Shown here: positions 18,371-27,829 of the stretch, piece after piece
Position numbering within the stretch: position 1 is the first letter of the stretch
Layout: each line of letters opens with the position of its first letter
NCBI GenBank assembly: GCA_002371895.1
Contig: DFHM01000009.1
Location: 29,231 to 93,230, forward strand
Direction of reading: 5' to 3'
DNA: 64,000 nt
Source of the DNA: Candidatus Saccharibacteria bacterium UBA3723
GTDB lineage: Bacteria; Patescibacteriota; Saccharimonadia; Saccharimonadales; Saccharimonadaceae
The notes under the pieces: generated by a model
Database searches by the model: none
Seen by the model: only the letters and a program-made list of their open reading frames with translations
Told to the model about the DNA's origin: nothing
Position numbers and translations under genes: made by a program

Positions 18371-19153
18371 ATGGAAAAATTTATCAACAGTTTACCAATC
18401 GACCTCGAGCACATCATATCGTCGCTCATCGTCATCTTAGTAGCAATCTTGTTCTATCAAATCTTACGCTATCCAGCCAAACGCATTCTTGGCCTCCAGA
18501 AAAACAAGAAAAGCAATACCTACATGTCGATGATTTCAAGCTTCGTGAGGACGGCCTATATCACCATCGTCATCCTAATTCTTCTTCAAATAAATGGCGT
18601 AGATGTATCTAGTCTTATCGCAGGCGTCGGAATTGCATCCGTAGTCATAGGTCTTGCCGTCCAGGATACGCTTAAAGACATCATCCGCGGAATCAGCATT
18701 GTTTCCGATGACTATTACAAGGTTGGCGAAACCGTCACCATTGGCGACGTAACCGGCAAGGTTCTCTCCGTCGGTATCCGCTCTACTAAATTGCAGGATC
18801 TTGGCACCGGCAACGTTATCACTCTTGCCAACCGCAACATCGAGCGCTCCGAAGTTGCCGGCACTAAGTTCGGCATCGATATCCCATTACCATACGAACT
18901 CAAGCTAGAAAAAGCCGAAGCAATTATGAATGAAATTGCCGAGAAGGCCGTCGAGCATGAAGATATTCAGGAGCTTAAATACGTAGGCGTCAGTGAGCTC
19001 GCAGCATCATCAATTAATTACAAGCTGTTCGGTTCTTCCGTGCCAAGGCGCCGCATTCAGGCAAAGCGCGCAGTGCTCCATGTGGCACTCGAAGTTCTAG
19101 AGAAGCATAAAGTCGACGTACCATACCCACAGATGGATGTTCACCAAAAGTAA
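18371..19153 (+). CDS. mscS: Small-conductance mechanosensitive channel MscS
   Basis: 260 residues. Three N-terminal hydrophobic segments (~15-35, ~55-77, ~80-100) end in the Gly/Ala-rich pore helix (GVGIASVVIGLAVQD), followed by the cytoplasmic beta domain with VGETVTIGDVTGKV and ITLANRNIE, and an alpha/beta C-terminus. The channel releases solutes on hypo-osmotic shock. AAGGAG precedes the ATG and the gene lies 8 bp after uvrB. Confidence 0.93.
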   Translation: MEKFINSLPIDLEHIISSLIVILVAILFYQILRYPAKRILGLQKNKKSNTYMSMISSFVRTAYITIVILILLQINGVDVSSLIAGVGIASVVIGLAVQDTLKDIIRGISIVSDDYYKVGETVTIGDVTGKVLSVGIRSTKLQDLGTGNVITLANRNIERSEVAGTKFGIDIPLPYELKLEKAEAIMNEIAEKAVEHEDIQELKYVGVSELAASSINYKLFGSSVPRRRIQAKRAVLHVALEVLEKHKVDVPYPQMDVHQK

Positions 19154-19164
19154 GCACATCCACT

Positions 19165-19222
19165 TTACTTCAAAAGAAAAAACTTTTAGAATTAAGAACA
19201 TCTCGGCATCTCGAGATGTTCT
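19165..19222 (+). promoter_or_regulatory. Promoter and start-proximal terminator-like hairpin
   Basis: TTTACT (19165-19170), a 17-bp spacer and TAGAAT (19188-19193), then a hairpin AGAACATCTCG/CTCGAGATGTTCT (about 19196-19222) followed by T-rich sequence. It may serve as the mscS terminator, as an attenuator for the small secreted protein gene at 19271, or both. Confidence 0.55.
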
Positions 19223-19270
19223 TTTTCTCTGAGTATCCGACAATGCATTCCATAAAAGGAGGTGACGCAC

Positions 19271-19519
19271 GTGTATCTGAGTCGCAGAGTTTTCTTGTCA
19301 TGTGTCCTGATTGTTGTCTTTGTCTTGTTTATCGCAACCACGGCCGTTTCCAGTTCTGGCGCCCCGGCCATTCTCCCTCCATCCGAGGTAAAGATTGTAG
19401 GCGATAACGACGCAGGCGCCGACCCGAACAAATTCAGACGCAACCGCAAGAACAACAAAACCCCAACGAGCAAACAGTACCGCCAAGAACAATATCATCG
19501 CAGAATGCTTTATCGATAG
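19271..19519 (+). CDS. Small secreted or anchored basic protein (82 aa)
   Basis: Begins with a basic residue pair and a long hydrophobic stretch (~8-26, FLSCVLIVVFVLFIA), giving a signal peptide or N-anchor. The mature part is short, ending in an Arg/Lys/Gln-rich tail (KFRRNRKNN, QYRQEQYHRR). The GTG at 19271 is chosen because AAAAGGAGG ends eight bases before it; the in-frame GTG at 19262 overlaps that site. It has its own promoter and terminator. No family recognised. A basic secreted peptide could bind wall polymers or nucleic acid, which is speculative. Confidence 0.6.
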   Translation: MYLSRRVFLSCVLIVVFVLFIATTAVSSSGAPAILPPSEVKIVGDNDAGADPNKFRRNRKNNKTPTSKQYRQEQYHRRMLYR

Positions 19520-19529
19520 TACTCACCCA

Positions 19530-19560
19530 GCCCGCGGCATCGCACGTCGCGGGCATTTTT
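19530..19560 (+). terminator. Terminator after the small secreted protein gene
   Basis: GCCCGCG pairs with CGCGGGC (19548-19554), followed by ATTTTT. Upstream of gltX. Confidence 0.85.
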
Positions 19561-19598
19561 ACTAGCGAACAGAGGTATTTTATTATATAATAATACCC

Positions 19599-21050
19599 AT
19601 GAAAGCAGTTACTCGTTTTGCGCCGTCGCCGACCGGCTATATTCACATTGGAAACGTACGCTCGGCAATTTATCCATACCTCATCGCCAAACAGCAGGGC
19701 GAAGAAGGCACATTTATTTTGCGCATCGAGGATACTGATCAGGCTCGCTATGTAGAAGGCGCAACTGACCTTATTAAAGACACCTTGACTTGGCTTGGCC
19801 TTGACTGGGATGAAGGTCCAGATAAAGGCGGCAGCCACGGCCCGTACTACCAAACTCAGCGTAAAGAAATTTATTACGAATGGGCAAAGAAACTCATCGC
19901 AGCAGGTCGCGCTTATGCGGACCCAACCCCATCTGAAACCGTCGCCAAATACCGCGAAGAAGCCAATAAAAACAAGCAGGCATTTTTGTATCGCAATTAC
20001 CGCCCGGATAATACGCCAGAATGGGAAGTCGGCTTGCCACTTCGCCTCAAGGCGCAGCCAAAAGCCTACGATTATCACGACGAGGTCTTCGGCGACCTTC
20101 ACATGGGCCCAGAAACTCAGGACGACATTATCCTTATTAAGGCCGACGGCTTGCCAACCTACAACTTCGCCCACATCGTCGATGATGCGACCATGGGCGT
20201 CACACATGTTTTGCGTGGCCAAGAATACTTGCCAAGCATGGGCAATTATCTAGAACTCTACGAAGCCTTCGGTCTCGAACGTCCAAAATTTGTACATCTT
20301 CCACATATTCTTGCACCTAGTGGTAACAAGAAGCTAGGAAAGCGCGATGGCGCCAAGTCTGCCAACGATTATCGCCTCGACGGCATTTTGCCAGAAGCTA
20401 TGCTAAACTTCCTCGCCTGCCTTGGCTGGAACGATGGCACCGAGCAAGAAATCTACAGTAAACAAGACCTCATTGAGAAATTCGACATTGCTCGCATTCA
20501 GCGCGCCGGCGCTCGCTACGACGAGCAAAAGCTTCTCTGGCTCAACGGCCAGTGGATTCGCAAGCTCTTCGAAGAAGACGCACGTGCACTCTACAATCGC
20601 ACCAAAGATTTCTGGCCAGAAACCGCCGCTAGCTTCGACGACGACTACAAGTTCAAGATCTTTAGCATTATTTATGACCGTCTCAAGACCCTTGGCGACC
20701 TAAAAACCATGACGACCTATTTCTTTGAAGATCCAAAGGTTGACATGGATATGATTACGTCCAACAAAGCCCTCAAGAAGCTCTCCGAACATGAAATTTG
20801 CGATATTCTCCGTAAATCTGTCGCAAAACTTAGCGGCATCGAAGATTGGACCGCAGAGAATCTCCAAAACGCGCTCAATGAGCTCCTCGCCGAGACCGAG
20901 CAAAAACCAATGGTGCTCTTTGGTCTTATTCGCCTCAGCATCAGCTTTGCGCCATTTAGCCCAGCATTACACGATACTCTTGCCGTTCTTGGCAAAAATG
21001 CCAGCCTTGCCCGTATGAATGCGGTCATTACGGCCTTTGGGCGTGATTAG
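19599..21050 (+). CDS. gltX: Glutamate--tRNA ligase
   Basis: Class I glutamyl-tRNA synthetase, 483 residues. HIGH-type motif PSPTGYIHIGNVRSA (~9-23), KMSKS-type motif KKLGKRDGA (~245), and a helical C-terminal anticodon domain. TATAAT at 19586-19591 ends seven bases before the ATG with no ribosome site. Two tRNA-Glu genes (CTC and TTC anticodons) are in the same window. Many bacteria with a single GltX also charge tRNA-Gln and amidate it; no gatCAB gene is seen here to decide. Confidence 0.97.
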   Translation: MKAVTRFAPSPTGYIHIGNVRSAIYPYLIAKQQGEEGTFILRIEDTDQARYVEGATDLIKDTLTWLGLDWDEGPDKGGSHGPYYQTQRKEIYYEWAKKLIAAGRAYADPTPSETVAKYREEANKNKQAFLYRNYRPDNTPEWEVGLPLRLKAQPKAYDYHDEVFGDLHMGPETQDDIILIKADGLPTYNFAHIVDDATMGVTHVLRGQEYLPSMGNYLELYEAFGLERPKFVHLPHILAPSGNKKLGKRDGAKSANDYRLDGILPEAMLNFLACLGWNDGTEQEIYSKQDLIEKFDIARIQRAGARYDEQKLLWLNGQWIRKLFEEDARALYNRTKDFWPETAASFDDDYKFKIFSIIYDRLKTLGDLKTMTTYFFEDPKVDMDMITSNKALKKLSEHEICDILRKSVAKLSGIEDWTAENLQNALNELLAETEQKPMVLFGLIRLSISFAPFSPALHDTLAVLGKNASLARMNAVITAFGRD

Positions 21051-21077
21051 TTTACACGCTTATGCTATAATGTTTTT

Positions 21078-22424
21078 ATGGATGGTTTTAAGAGGCCTTA
21101 TCGAGGCACAAAAATTTACGTGCGTGACAAAGACGCAGATCAGACGCTCGTAAACCTCTACAAGGAGAGCGAGTATACAAAAGAAAACTCGGTCCCGAAA
21201 GACTCTAAAACCAAGCTCAAAGAAGAAGATATCGATGACGATATTAGCGCATTCATTAATGACGCTGAGGATACCGTCGAGACAGATATCCCAGAGAGAA
21301 GCGAAGCCAAAAAAGCCCGCAAAAAAGCTGCAAAGAAAGAAAAGCAAAAATCATCCATCAAGAAAACAATCGCTACTATCTTTGTTGCTGTAATTTTGAT
21401 TGCAGGCGTCGTAGCTGGCGGACTCTGGTTATTCTCGCCAAACACCATCCAAAATGTTCTTGGGCAAAAAGAGAACAAGGGCACTGCTGCCGACGAAATC
21501 TATTATTCACCACTTACCGGCCTAGAAAGCTCCAATAAAGACGCTGCCTCCGCCGCTGTAACCTGCGTAATGATCGAAAACAGCACCGACGCACGCCCGC
21601 AATCTGGCCTCCGCGCCGCCGGGGTTGTTTATGAAGCGATTGCAGAAGGTGGCATTTCGCGCTTTATGGCCGTCTACCAAGACAGTAAACCAGAATACCT
21701 CGGTCCAATCCGCTCCGCTCGCTATACTTTCGTGCAATTCGCAAAGCCATATCAGTGCACATATATTCACATGGGTGGCGCCACAAACGCTATTAATGAG
21801 CTCAAGAATGGCTACCGCGACTTCAATGCTGGTTTCTACGAAGAAAAATACGTATCACGCAAAATCAGCCGTGGCCGTTACGCACCGCACAACGTCTATT
21901 CTCGTTTCTCCTGGATTGATCAGTTCAATTATTCAAAGGGATGGACCACTTCCAGCTTCACACCATTTGCACGCATCCAGCCAGACACTATTAACGAAGT
22001 AGAAAACCGCGATGCGACCAATATTACCATCAAGCTATCCGGCGACAACTCATATAATCCAGGCTTCACCTACAATGCCGCCACTAATACTTATCTTCGC
22101 TATCATCAGCGCGGTGGCGCTCATATGGATAAAGCCGAAGATGGTACCCTTACACAGATTAGCCCGAATGTCGTCATAGCAATGAAGGTTCATGTCATTA
22201 ATCGCGCAGGCGACGTAAATGGATATAAAGACCACGAGACCTGGGGCGAAGGCGACGCATTCGTATTCCAGGATGGCACAGTCACGGCCGGCAAATGGCG
22301 CCGTGCAAACATTGGCGATCCGCTCAAATTCTACGACAGCAATAATCAAGAAATATTATTAAATCGCGGCCAAACATGGGTAACGGCTTATCCAGACAAT
22401 ATTGGCACAGTAAACTGGAATTAA
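21078..22424 (+). CDS. DUF3048 (YerB-like) membrane-anchored protein
   Basis: 448 residues. A charged cytoplasmic segment (~1-93, Lys/Glu rich), one transmembrane helix (~95-117) and an extracellular DUF3048 domain pair with the typical YSPLTGLE entry, VMIENSTDARPQSGL, VYEAIAEGGISRFMAVYQD and GPIRSARYTFVQFA. A C-terminal part (ITIKLSGDN to PDNIGTVNWN) completes the fold. B. subtilis YerB is a lipoprotein of unknown role; here a helix replaces the lipobox. TATAAT at 21066-21071 ends six bases before the ATG. Confidence 0.85.
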   Translation: MDGFKRPYRGTKIYVRDKDADQTLVNLYKESEYTKENSVPKDSKTKLKEEDIDDDISAFINDAEDTVETDIPERSEAKKARKKAAKKEKQKSSIKKTIATIFVAVILIAGVVAGGLWLFSPNTIQNVLGQKENKGTAADEIYYSPLTGLESSNKDAASAAVTCVMIENSTDARPQSGLRAAGVVYEAIAEGGISRFMAVYQDSKPEYLGPIRSARYTFVQFAKPYQCTYIHMGGATNAINELKNGYRDFNAGFYEEKYVSRKISRGRYAPHNVYSRFSWIDQFNYSKGWTTSSFTPFARIQPDTINEVENRDATNITIKLSGDNSYNPGFTYNAATNTYLRYHQRGGAHMDKAEDGTLTQISPNVVIAMKVHVINRAGDVNGYKDHETWGEGDAFVFQDGTVTAGKWRRANIGDPLKFYDSNNQEILLNRGQTWVTAYPDNIGTVNWN

Positions 22425-22444
22425 AGAAAGGAAGCAAGAGAAAA

Positions 22445-23860
22445 ATGTTTGGCGGTTACGACCCATCATACAATCCAGAAGCGTTAGAGGCAAGAAAGAA
22501 AGAAAACAAAGAGCTTACCCCAGAGCAGCAAGCAATGGCAAAGAAGTGGGCTGTCACGATGGGAGAATCCGGAGTAGAAACAGCAACGGCACAAGCCGTA
22601 GCTGAGGCGGTTGCAGAAACAACACAGGCAGAGGCAGATCCAGAAACTGAACCTACAATTCCAGAAACCGAACCAGTATTGCAGGCTCAGGCCGAAGAAA
22701 ATATGACTCAGGCACAAATCGACATGGCAAATGCAGAAGCATCAGCCGCTGCCGCGCAAGCAGAAGCCGATCAGGCAGCAATGAACGGCGAAGAGCCAGA
22801 AGAATACGAAGAAGTAGAAGAGGATTACATTGACCAAAATGGCAAACCAGCCAAACGCAAGGTACGCCGCCCAAAGATTAAAGACAAAGCCTCAAAGCCA
22901 GGTATTCCCGTACAAGGCATGGGTGCCGAAGAAACACTCCAAACTATGGCTGCAGCAAGCCCAGCCGGCGCAATAATTGCGGAAGCCGTAGACCAGGCTT
23001 TGGAATATGCAAAACAGGGCATAAATGACGTAGAAGCGCCTCAAATTGGCGACAGTGGTGCCAAAGAAGATGGTGCGGACAACAAAGACGGCAACGAGGC
23101 AGAGCCAGGAAATCAAGGAGAAGAGGAGGCATCAATGACAACAGAAGCCGGAATTCAGCATTTCCCACAGAAAGAAGGAGCATCGGGCTTCAATCCGTTA
23201 ACACCAGAAGAGCAGATAGCTCAACAACAAGCGGCAGAAGCCAACGCAGCGCAGCGTTACGACGATGACAACTTAGTCGCACAAGCGGTATCAGAAGGTT
23301 CAGGCAAAGGCACAATCGACCTTAATAGCGTTGGTGGCAAGCTCGAAGGCCAAGGCGTAGGCATCCAAGGCGAAGTAGACAAGATGAAAGCAGACACTGC
23401 AAAAGATATCGCAATGGCCGGCGGAGACCAGACCGAGGCTACAGTAGACCCAGCACAGACCGTAGATAATCTAACTATCGATACTGGCGCAGAGGCGCTC
23501 GCCCTCAAGGAACAGGCCGCAGACGTAAAGGCCGCCGTCGAAAAAGGCGATGCTGACGCAGACAGCAAAGTCGCCGAGTTCACTCAGGCTGCAGCTGAAA
23601 CCGAGCAACTTGCAGGCATCGCGGAATCCGCATCGATCCAAGCCGGTGAGCAAATATCCGAGACGGTTGGCGAGGCACGTAATATGGCAGAAGAAGCCAA
23701 AGACGCCGTAAATCAAGCCCAAACAGAAGCCGCTGCCGAAGAAGAAGAGAAGGACAAAGATAAAGACGAAGACGAAGGCGAAAACAGCGCCTTCAACTCG
23801 GACAAATATCCAGAATTGGCCGGCCTAGACAACGGCGACCGCAAATCAATCTTTATGTAA
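22445..23860 (+). CDS. Acidic Ala/Glu-rich low-complexity protein (471 aa)
   Basis: Not recognised. Dominated by Ala, Glu, Gln and Asp, with long predicted helices (QAQAEENMTQAQIDMANAEA) and a basic block KRKVRRPKIKDKASK at ~140-154. A short FGGYDPSYNPE opening and a NSDKYPELAGLDNGDRK ending look more ordered. The ATG at 22445 is chosen over 22376 because GAAAGGAAG lies upstream and the longer form would overlap DUF3048 out of context. Follows DUF3048 by 20 bp, so probably the same operon. Possibly structural or surface-associated; it has no signal peptide. Confidence 0.6.
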   Translation: MFGGYDPSYNPEALEARKKENKELTPEQQAMAKKWAVTMGESGVETATAQAVAEAVAETTQAEADPETEPTIPETEPVLQAQAEENMTQAQIDMANAEASAAAAQAEADQAAMNGEEPEEYEEVEEDYIDQNGKPAKRKVRRPKIKDKASKPGIPVQGMGAEETLQTMAAASPAGAIIAEAVDQALEYAKQGINDVEAPQIGDSGAKEDGADNKDGNEAEPGNQGEEEASMTTEAGIQHFPQKEGASGFNPLTPEEQIAQQQAAEANAAQRYDDDNLVAQAVSEGSGKGTIDLNSVGGKLEGQGVGIQGEVDKMKADTAKDIAMAGGDQTEATVDPAQTVDNLTIDTGAEALALKEQAADVKAAVEKGDADADSKVAEFTQAAAETEQLAGIAESASIQAGEQISETVGEARNMAEEAKDAVNQAQTEAAAEEEEKDKDKDEDEGENSAFNSDKYPELAGLDNGDRKSIFM

Positions 23861-23870
23861 AATAAAGAAG

Positions 23871-23901
23871 AAAAGCACTCCGATACAAGGGGTGCTTTTT
23901 G
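23871..23901 (+). terminator. Terminator after the Ala/Glu-rich protein gene
   Basis: AAAAGCACTCC and GGGGTGCTTTTT around a GATACAA loop, with a T run, directly upstream of the HerA-like ATPase gene. Confidence 0.85.
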
Positions 23902-23938
23902 CATGCTACAATATAATCAATAAACAGCGAGATTTATT

Positions 23939-25528
23939 ATGTACATAAATGACAAAATCCTAGTAGGAAAAAGCGAAGATAAAGAATTGTCTATCTTACT
24001 AAACATGGCAAACCGCCACGGCCTCATTACGGGCGCAAGCGGTTCTGGTAAAACCATCACTCTTAAGGTAATGGCCGAGAGTTTTTCTGATGCCGGTGTA
24101 CCGGTATTCTTAGCCGACGTTAAGGGCGATTTAGCCGGCACGGCACTTGAGGGCGATATCGAGACAATTAAGAAACGCGTCGATAAACTTGGCCTCGAAG
24201 GCTTTGAGTGTAAGAAATTCCCAGTGCGCTTCTGGGATTTGTATGGCGAAAATGGCCACCCAATTCGCGCAACCGTATCAAGCGTCGGTCCAGATATTCT
24301 ATCGATGATGCTTGGCCTTTCAGAGGCCCAGGAAGGCAACTTGGATATCGTATTCGAGGTTGCCAAAGATGAAGGACTCGAACTTATCAATCTCGCAGAC
24401 TTACGCTCCACCTTGCAGTATGTGGCAGAGAACAAAGACAAATACATCACCAAATATGGCAACATTACTACCCAAAGTATTGGCGTTATCCAGCGCAGCC
24501 TCCTAGCACTTGAAAAACAGGGCGCGGACAAATTCTTTGGCGAACCAGCACTAGATATCAAGGACTTCTTTAGCATTGATTCCGAAGGACACGGCATAAT
24601 CAACATTCTTCATGCTGTCGAGTTATTCCAGAGTCCAGACCTCTACGCATCATTCTTGCTGTGGCTCCTCAATACGCTCTTTGCCACCTCCGAAGAAGTT
24701 GGTGATCTAGATAAACCAAAAATGGTCTTCTTCTTTGACGAGGCACACCTACTATTCAATGAGATGCCAAGTTATCGTCTCAAGCGCATCGTTCAAGTCG
24801 TAAAGCTCATCCGTTCTCGCGGCATTGGTCTTTACTTCATTTCTCAGAATCCAACCGACGTCCCAGACGAAATCCTTGCGCAGCTCGGCAACCGTGTCCA
24901 GCACGCACTCCGCGCCTACACGCCAAGCGAACAGAAAATCGTTAAGGCGGCCGCCGATGCGTTCCGCACAAACTCCAAGTTTAATACGCAGCAAGCAATT
25001 TCCGAACTTGGCACCGGCGAAGCCCTTATTTCTTTCCAGGACGAAAAGGGCGCACCAAGCATCGTGGAACGCGCTACTATCTTGCCACCACAGAGCTACA
25101 TGGGCGCCATCAATGATATGGTGCGTATGAAAGTTATCAATAACAGCGACCTCTGCGGCAAATATGACGAGGCTGTCGACAACGAATCCGCACACGAAAA
25201 AATTAGCAAGCACAACGAAGAAACTGCCGCAGCTAAGGCTGCCGAAGAGCAGAAGAAAATCGAAGAAAAAGAAGCGGCTGCCAAGGCGAAAGAAGAAGCA
25301 AAAATCGCCAAGGAAGAAGAAAAGAAAGCAAAAGAGGCTGAAAGAATTCGCCTCGCCGAAGAAAAGCAGCAAGCCGCCATCAAAAAGCAACAAGAAGCAC
25401 TCGAAGCAAAGCAAAAAGCCAAGATGGAAAAACGCATAGAAAAATACGCCGATCGCTTTATTGGCAATGTTGCAGGCAAAGCTGGCTCAAAGGTCGCAGA
25501 CAAGTTGTTCAAGAATCTCTTTAAGTAG
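23939..25528 (+). CDS. HerA/DUF853-like P-loop ATPase
   Basis: 529 residues with Walker A GASGSGKT (~31-38), substrate-sensor segment LADVKGDLAG, Walker B MVFFFDEAHLLF (~261-272) and the IRSRGIGLYFISQNP arginine/sensor block, matching E. coli YjgR and the DUF853 branch of the HerA-FtsK superfamily. Residues ~395-505 form a long Lys/Glu/Ala coiled coil, ending in a small helical cap. Relatives are hexameric translocases; a partner nuclease is not encoded nearby. TATAAT lies at ~23912-23917, about 21 nt before the ATG, unlike the leaderless genes. Confidence 0.85.
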   Translation: MYINDKILVGKSEDKELSILLNMANRHGLITGASGSGKTITLKVMAESFSDAGVPVFLADVKGDLAGTALEGDIETIKKRVDKLGLEGFECKKFPVRFWDLYGENGHPIRATVSSVGPDILSMMLGLSEAQEGNLDIVFEVAKDEGLELINLADLRSTLQYVAENKDKYITKYGNITTQSIGVIQRSLLALEKQGADKFFGEPALDIKDFFSIDSEGHGIINILHAVELFQSPDLYASFLLWLLNTLFATSEEVGDLDKPKMVFFFDEAHLLFNEMPSYRLKRIVQVVKLIRSRGIGLYFISQNPTDVPDEILAQLGNRVQHALRAYTPSEQKIVKAAADAFRTNSKFNTQQAISELGTGEALISFQDEKGAPSIVERATILPPQSYMGAINDMVRMKVINNSDLCGKYDEAVDNESAHEKISKHNEETAAAKAAEEQKKIEEKEAAAKAKEEAKIAKEEEKKAKEAERIRLAEEKQQAAIKKQQEALEAKQKAKMEKRIEKYADRFIGNVAGKAGSKVADKLFKNLFK

Positions 25529-25573
25529 GGTTCCACCTCTTAAAATCCCCCTTGTAAAAAGTAAAACTTGTAT

Positions 25574-25622
25574 TATAATTCTTATCACATACCACAGAGA
25601 GGAGGAGGTATGTGATTTTTTT
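25574..25622 (+). promoter_or_regulatory. Promoter and attenuator-like leader of the pyrophosphatase gene
   Basis: TATAAT at 25574-25579 is followed at the predicted start site by a perfect 10-bp hairpin, ATCACATACC (25584-25593) and GGTATGTGAT (25607-25616), with seven T residues after it: a full intrinsic-terminator shape. The loop contains GAGGAGGAG and the 3' arm contains ATG-TGA, so a ribosome site plus start-stop codon pair lies inside the hairpin. The true ribosome site AGAGGAGG is ~55 nt further on, before the ATG at 25682. Ribosome or RNA-structure control of read-through is a reasonable hypothesis. Confidence 0.6.
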
Positions 25623-25681
25623 GGGGCGTAAATCTTTCATGCGCCTCGAAACCTTGCACCTTAGCAGAGGAGGTTGATTCT

Positions 25682-27781
25682 ATGGTGTATTTTTTAGTAA
25701 TACTCATCTCAATTCTCGCCCTCGGCTACATCACGTATAATTTCTTCAGGTTACGTGCCATGGACGAAGGTACGGAAGAAATGGTCGAAATCGCCGGCAT
25801 CATACGCCGTGGCGCCAAAACATTCATGCGCGCCGAGTACAAGATCATTATTCCAGTCATCATCATCGTCGCCGCAATCTTCACGTGTTTCATCGAGAAG
25901 ACAAGCGGTATCACATTCATCGTTGGAGCGACAATGAGCAGCTTGGCCTGCATAATTGGTATGCGAAGCGCGACCTACGCCAACGTGCGTACGGCAAATA
26001 CCGCACTCCGCACCAAGAAAATCGGGCCGACCACTCAAACCGCCCTACGAGGAGGAAGTATTAGCGGCCTATGTGTCCCAGCGTTTGGACTATTAGGACT
26101 AATGCTAATCTTCATCGTGGCTGGCGGAGTCAAAATTGGGGCTACCGGCGGAGGACTATTAGCGTCTTTCTCGTGTAACCCAACCATCATGCGCTTCACG
26201 ACATATTCGTTAGGTTGCTCACTCGTTGCAATGTTCAATCGTATCGCGGGTGGTAACTACACCAAGGCTGCCGACATTTCGGCGGATATCGTGGCCAAAA
26301 TCAGACACGATATGCCCGAGGACGACAGTCGTATGCCGAACACTATCGCTGACTTCATTGGCGATAATGTTAACGACATTGCCGGTAACTGTTCCGACTT
26401 GCTCGAAAGTTTTGTCGCAACCGTGGTTGCGTGCATTCTTATCGCCGGTACAATGGTAACCGAGAATACCGGAGAGGCTCTCTTCAGGGCTACCAGTATT
26501 TTCCCGATTGCGATTGCTGGCTTCGGTTTAGCTGGAAGTGTTATCGGAATCATGTACGCTCTACGTCACAGAGCAAGCGACAATCCGTCGCACGAGCTGG
26601 ACATAGCTACAAATATCTCAGCAGTGATTGTTGTCGTAGCTAGCTTCTTTACGTCGAGATTCATTTTCGGCGGCATCGAGCTGTACGATAGTTTCTTGCT
26701 TGGCTGGATTTCGCCTTGGATTGCTAGTGTTCTTGGTATTGTTAGCGGTGTCGCCATCGGTAAGATTACTGAACACTACACAGGGACAGATTTCGGGCCC
26801 GTCAAGAAATTGGCAGAAATGGCCACCGAAGGCGAAGCTTTTGTGATTACCAAAGGAGATGCAATCGGTTCTCGCTCTTGCTTGTTACCGATAGGAACAA
26901 TTTGCCTGGCCTTAATCATTTCAGGTATTTTGTGCGGCATCTATGGAATCGCAATTGCGGCGCTGGGAATGTTGAGCTTTGTAGGTACGACAGTCTCTAT
27001 CGACGCTTTTGGTCCTATCGCCGATAACGCTGGCGGTATTGCTGAAAGTTGTCATTTACCTGCCGATATCCGCGTAATTACCGATAAATTAGACGCTGTT
27101 GGAAACACGACAGCTGCTATCGGTAAAGGTTTCGCGATCGGTTCAGCGGCTTTCGCCACAGTTTCGCTTATCTTTGCCTATGTTGGTAGCTATTCTTCCG
27201 GAACTCCGGATTTGAATATCGCTAACTTCACCGTCATCGCAGGAGCGATCTTGGGCGGAGCGTTCATTGAGTATTTTTCCGCATTACTGACAGATCACAC
27301 AATCGAATCCGCGCATCTCATGGCGGATGAAGGCGATCGTCAGCTTTCCATCCCTGGTGTCATAGAGGGAACAGTAAAGCCAGATTATGATAAATGCATC
27401 GACATGGCGGCGCGTCAGGCGCTTCGAAAGATGTTGATTCCATCTTTATTGTCGTTGCTCATTCCTGCCGTCGGCGGAATTCTGCTTGGCGTAGAATTCG
27501 TCGGAGGTATTCTGGTTGGCGCTACTATCGTAGCTATTCCGCGCGCTATTTTCATGGGCAACTCTGGCGGCGCTTTCGACAATGCTAAAAAGTATGTCGA
27601 ATCCGGCAGGTTAGAGGGGCACGGAAAAGGCTCTGCGGCACATAAAGCCACTGTTGTCGGCGACACCGTAGGTGATACCAGAAAAGACGTTGTTGGCGTT
27701 TCGCTCGACATCTGCATCAAACTGATGTCCACAGTCGCAAACACGCTTGCACCGCTTTTCGTATCGATTCACCTTTTCTAA
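25682..27781 (+). CDS. hppA: Membrane-bound (H+ or Na+) pyrophosphatase
   Basis: 699 residues, about 15 or 16 membrane helices; couples PPi hydrolysis to cation export. Substrate motifs are recognisable but divergent: DISADIVAKI for the usual DVGADLVGK, GDNVNDIAGNCSDLLES for GDNVGDCAGM.ADLFE, and GDTVGDTRKDVVG near the C-terminus. The block GNTTAAIGKG (~476-485) carries Ala where K+-independent enzymes carry Lys, so a K+-dependent type is predicted. Ion choice cannot be fixed by eye. Gly GGA and Leu CTG codons are commoner than in neighbours. It has a strong AGAGGAGG ribosome site and an attenuator-like leader. Confidence 0.93.
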   Translation: MVYFLVILISILALGYITYNFFRLRAMDEGTEEMVEIAGIIRRGAKTFMRAEYKIIIPVIIIVAAIFTCFIEKTSGITFIVGATMSSLACIIGMRSATYANVRTANTALRTKKIGPTTQTALRGGSISGLCVPAFGLLGLMLIFIVAGGVKIGATGGGLLASFSCNPTIMRFTTYSLGCSLVAMFNRIAGGNYTKAADISADIVAKIRHDMPEDDSRMPNTIADFIGDNVNDIAGNCSDLLESFVATVVACILIAGTMVTENTGEALFRATSIFPIAIAGFGLAGSVIGIMYALRHRASDNPSHELDIATNISAVIVVVASFFTSRFIFGGIELYDSFLLGWISPWIASVLGIVSGVAIGKITEHYTGTDFGPVKKLAEMATEGEAFVITKGDAIGSRSCLLPIGTICLALIISGILCGIYGIAIAALGMLSFVGTTVSIDAFGPIADNAGGIAESCHLPADIRVITDKLDAVGNTTAAIGKGFAIGSAAFATVSLIFAYVGSYSSGTPDLNIANFTVIAGAILGGAFIEYFSALLTDHTIESAHLMADEGDRQLSIPGVIEGTVKPDYDKCIDMAARQALRKMLIPSLLSLLIPAVGGILLGVEFVGGILVGATIVAIPRAIFMGNSGGAFDNAKKYVESGRLEGHGKGSAAHKATVVGDTVGDTRKDVVGVSLDICIKLMSTVANTLAPLFVSIHLF

Positions 27782-27829
27782 TTTTTTTCTCAAAGGACCA
27801 TTCGGTCCATGTTCCTTATATAATTTACA

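Noticed and set aside
19434..20222. 262-codon minus-strand frame across the gltX start
   Set aside because: Overlaps conserved gltX motifs and a terminator; no family match or ribosome site.
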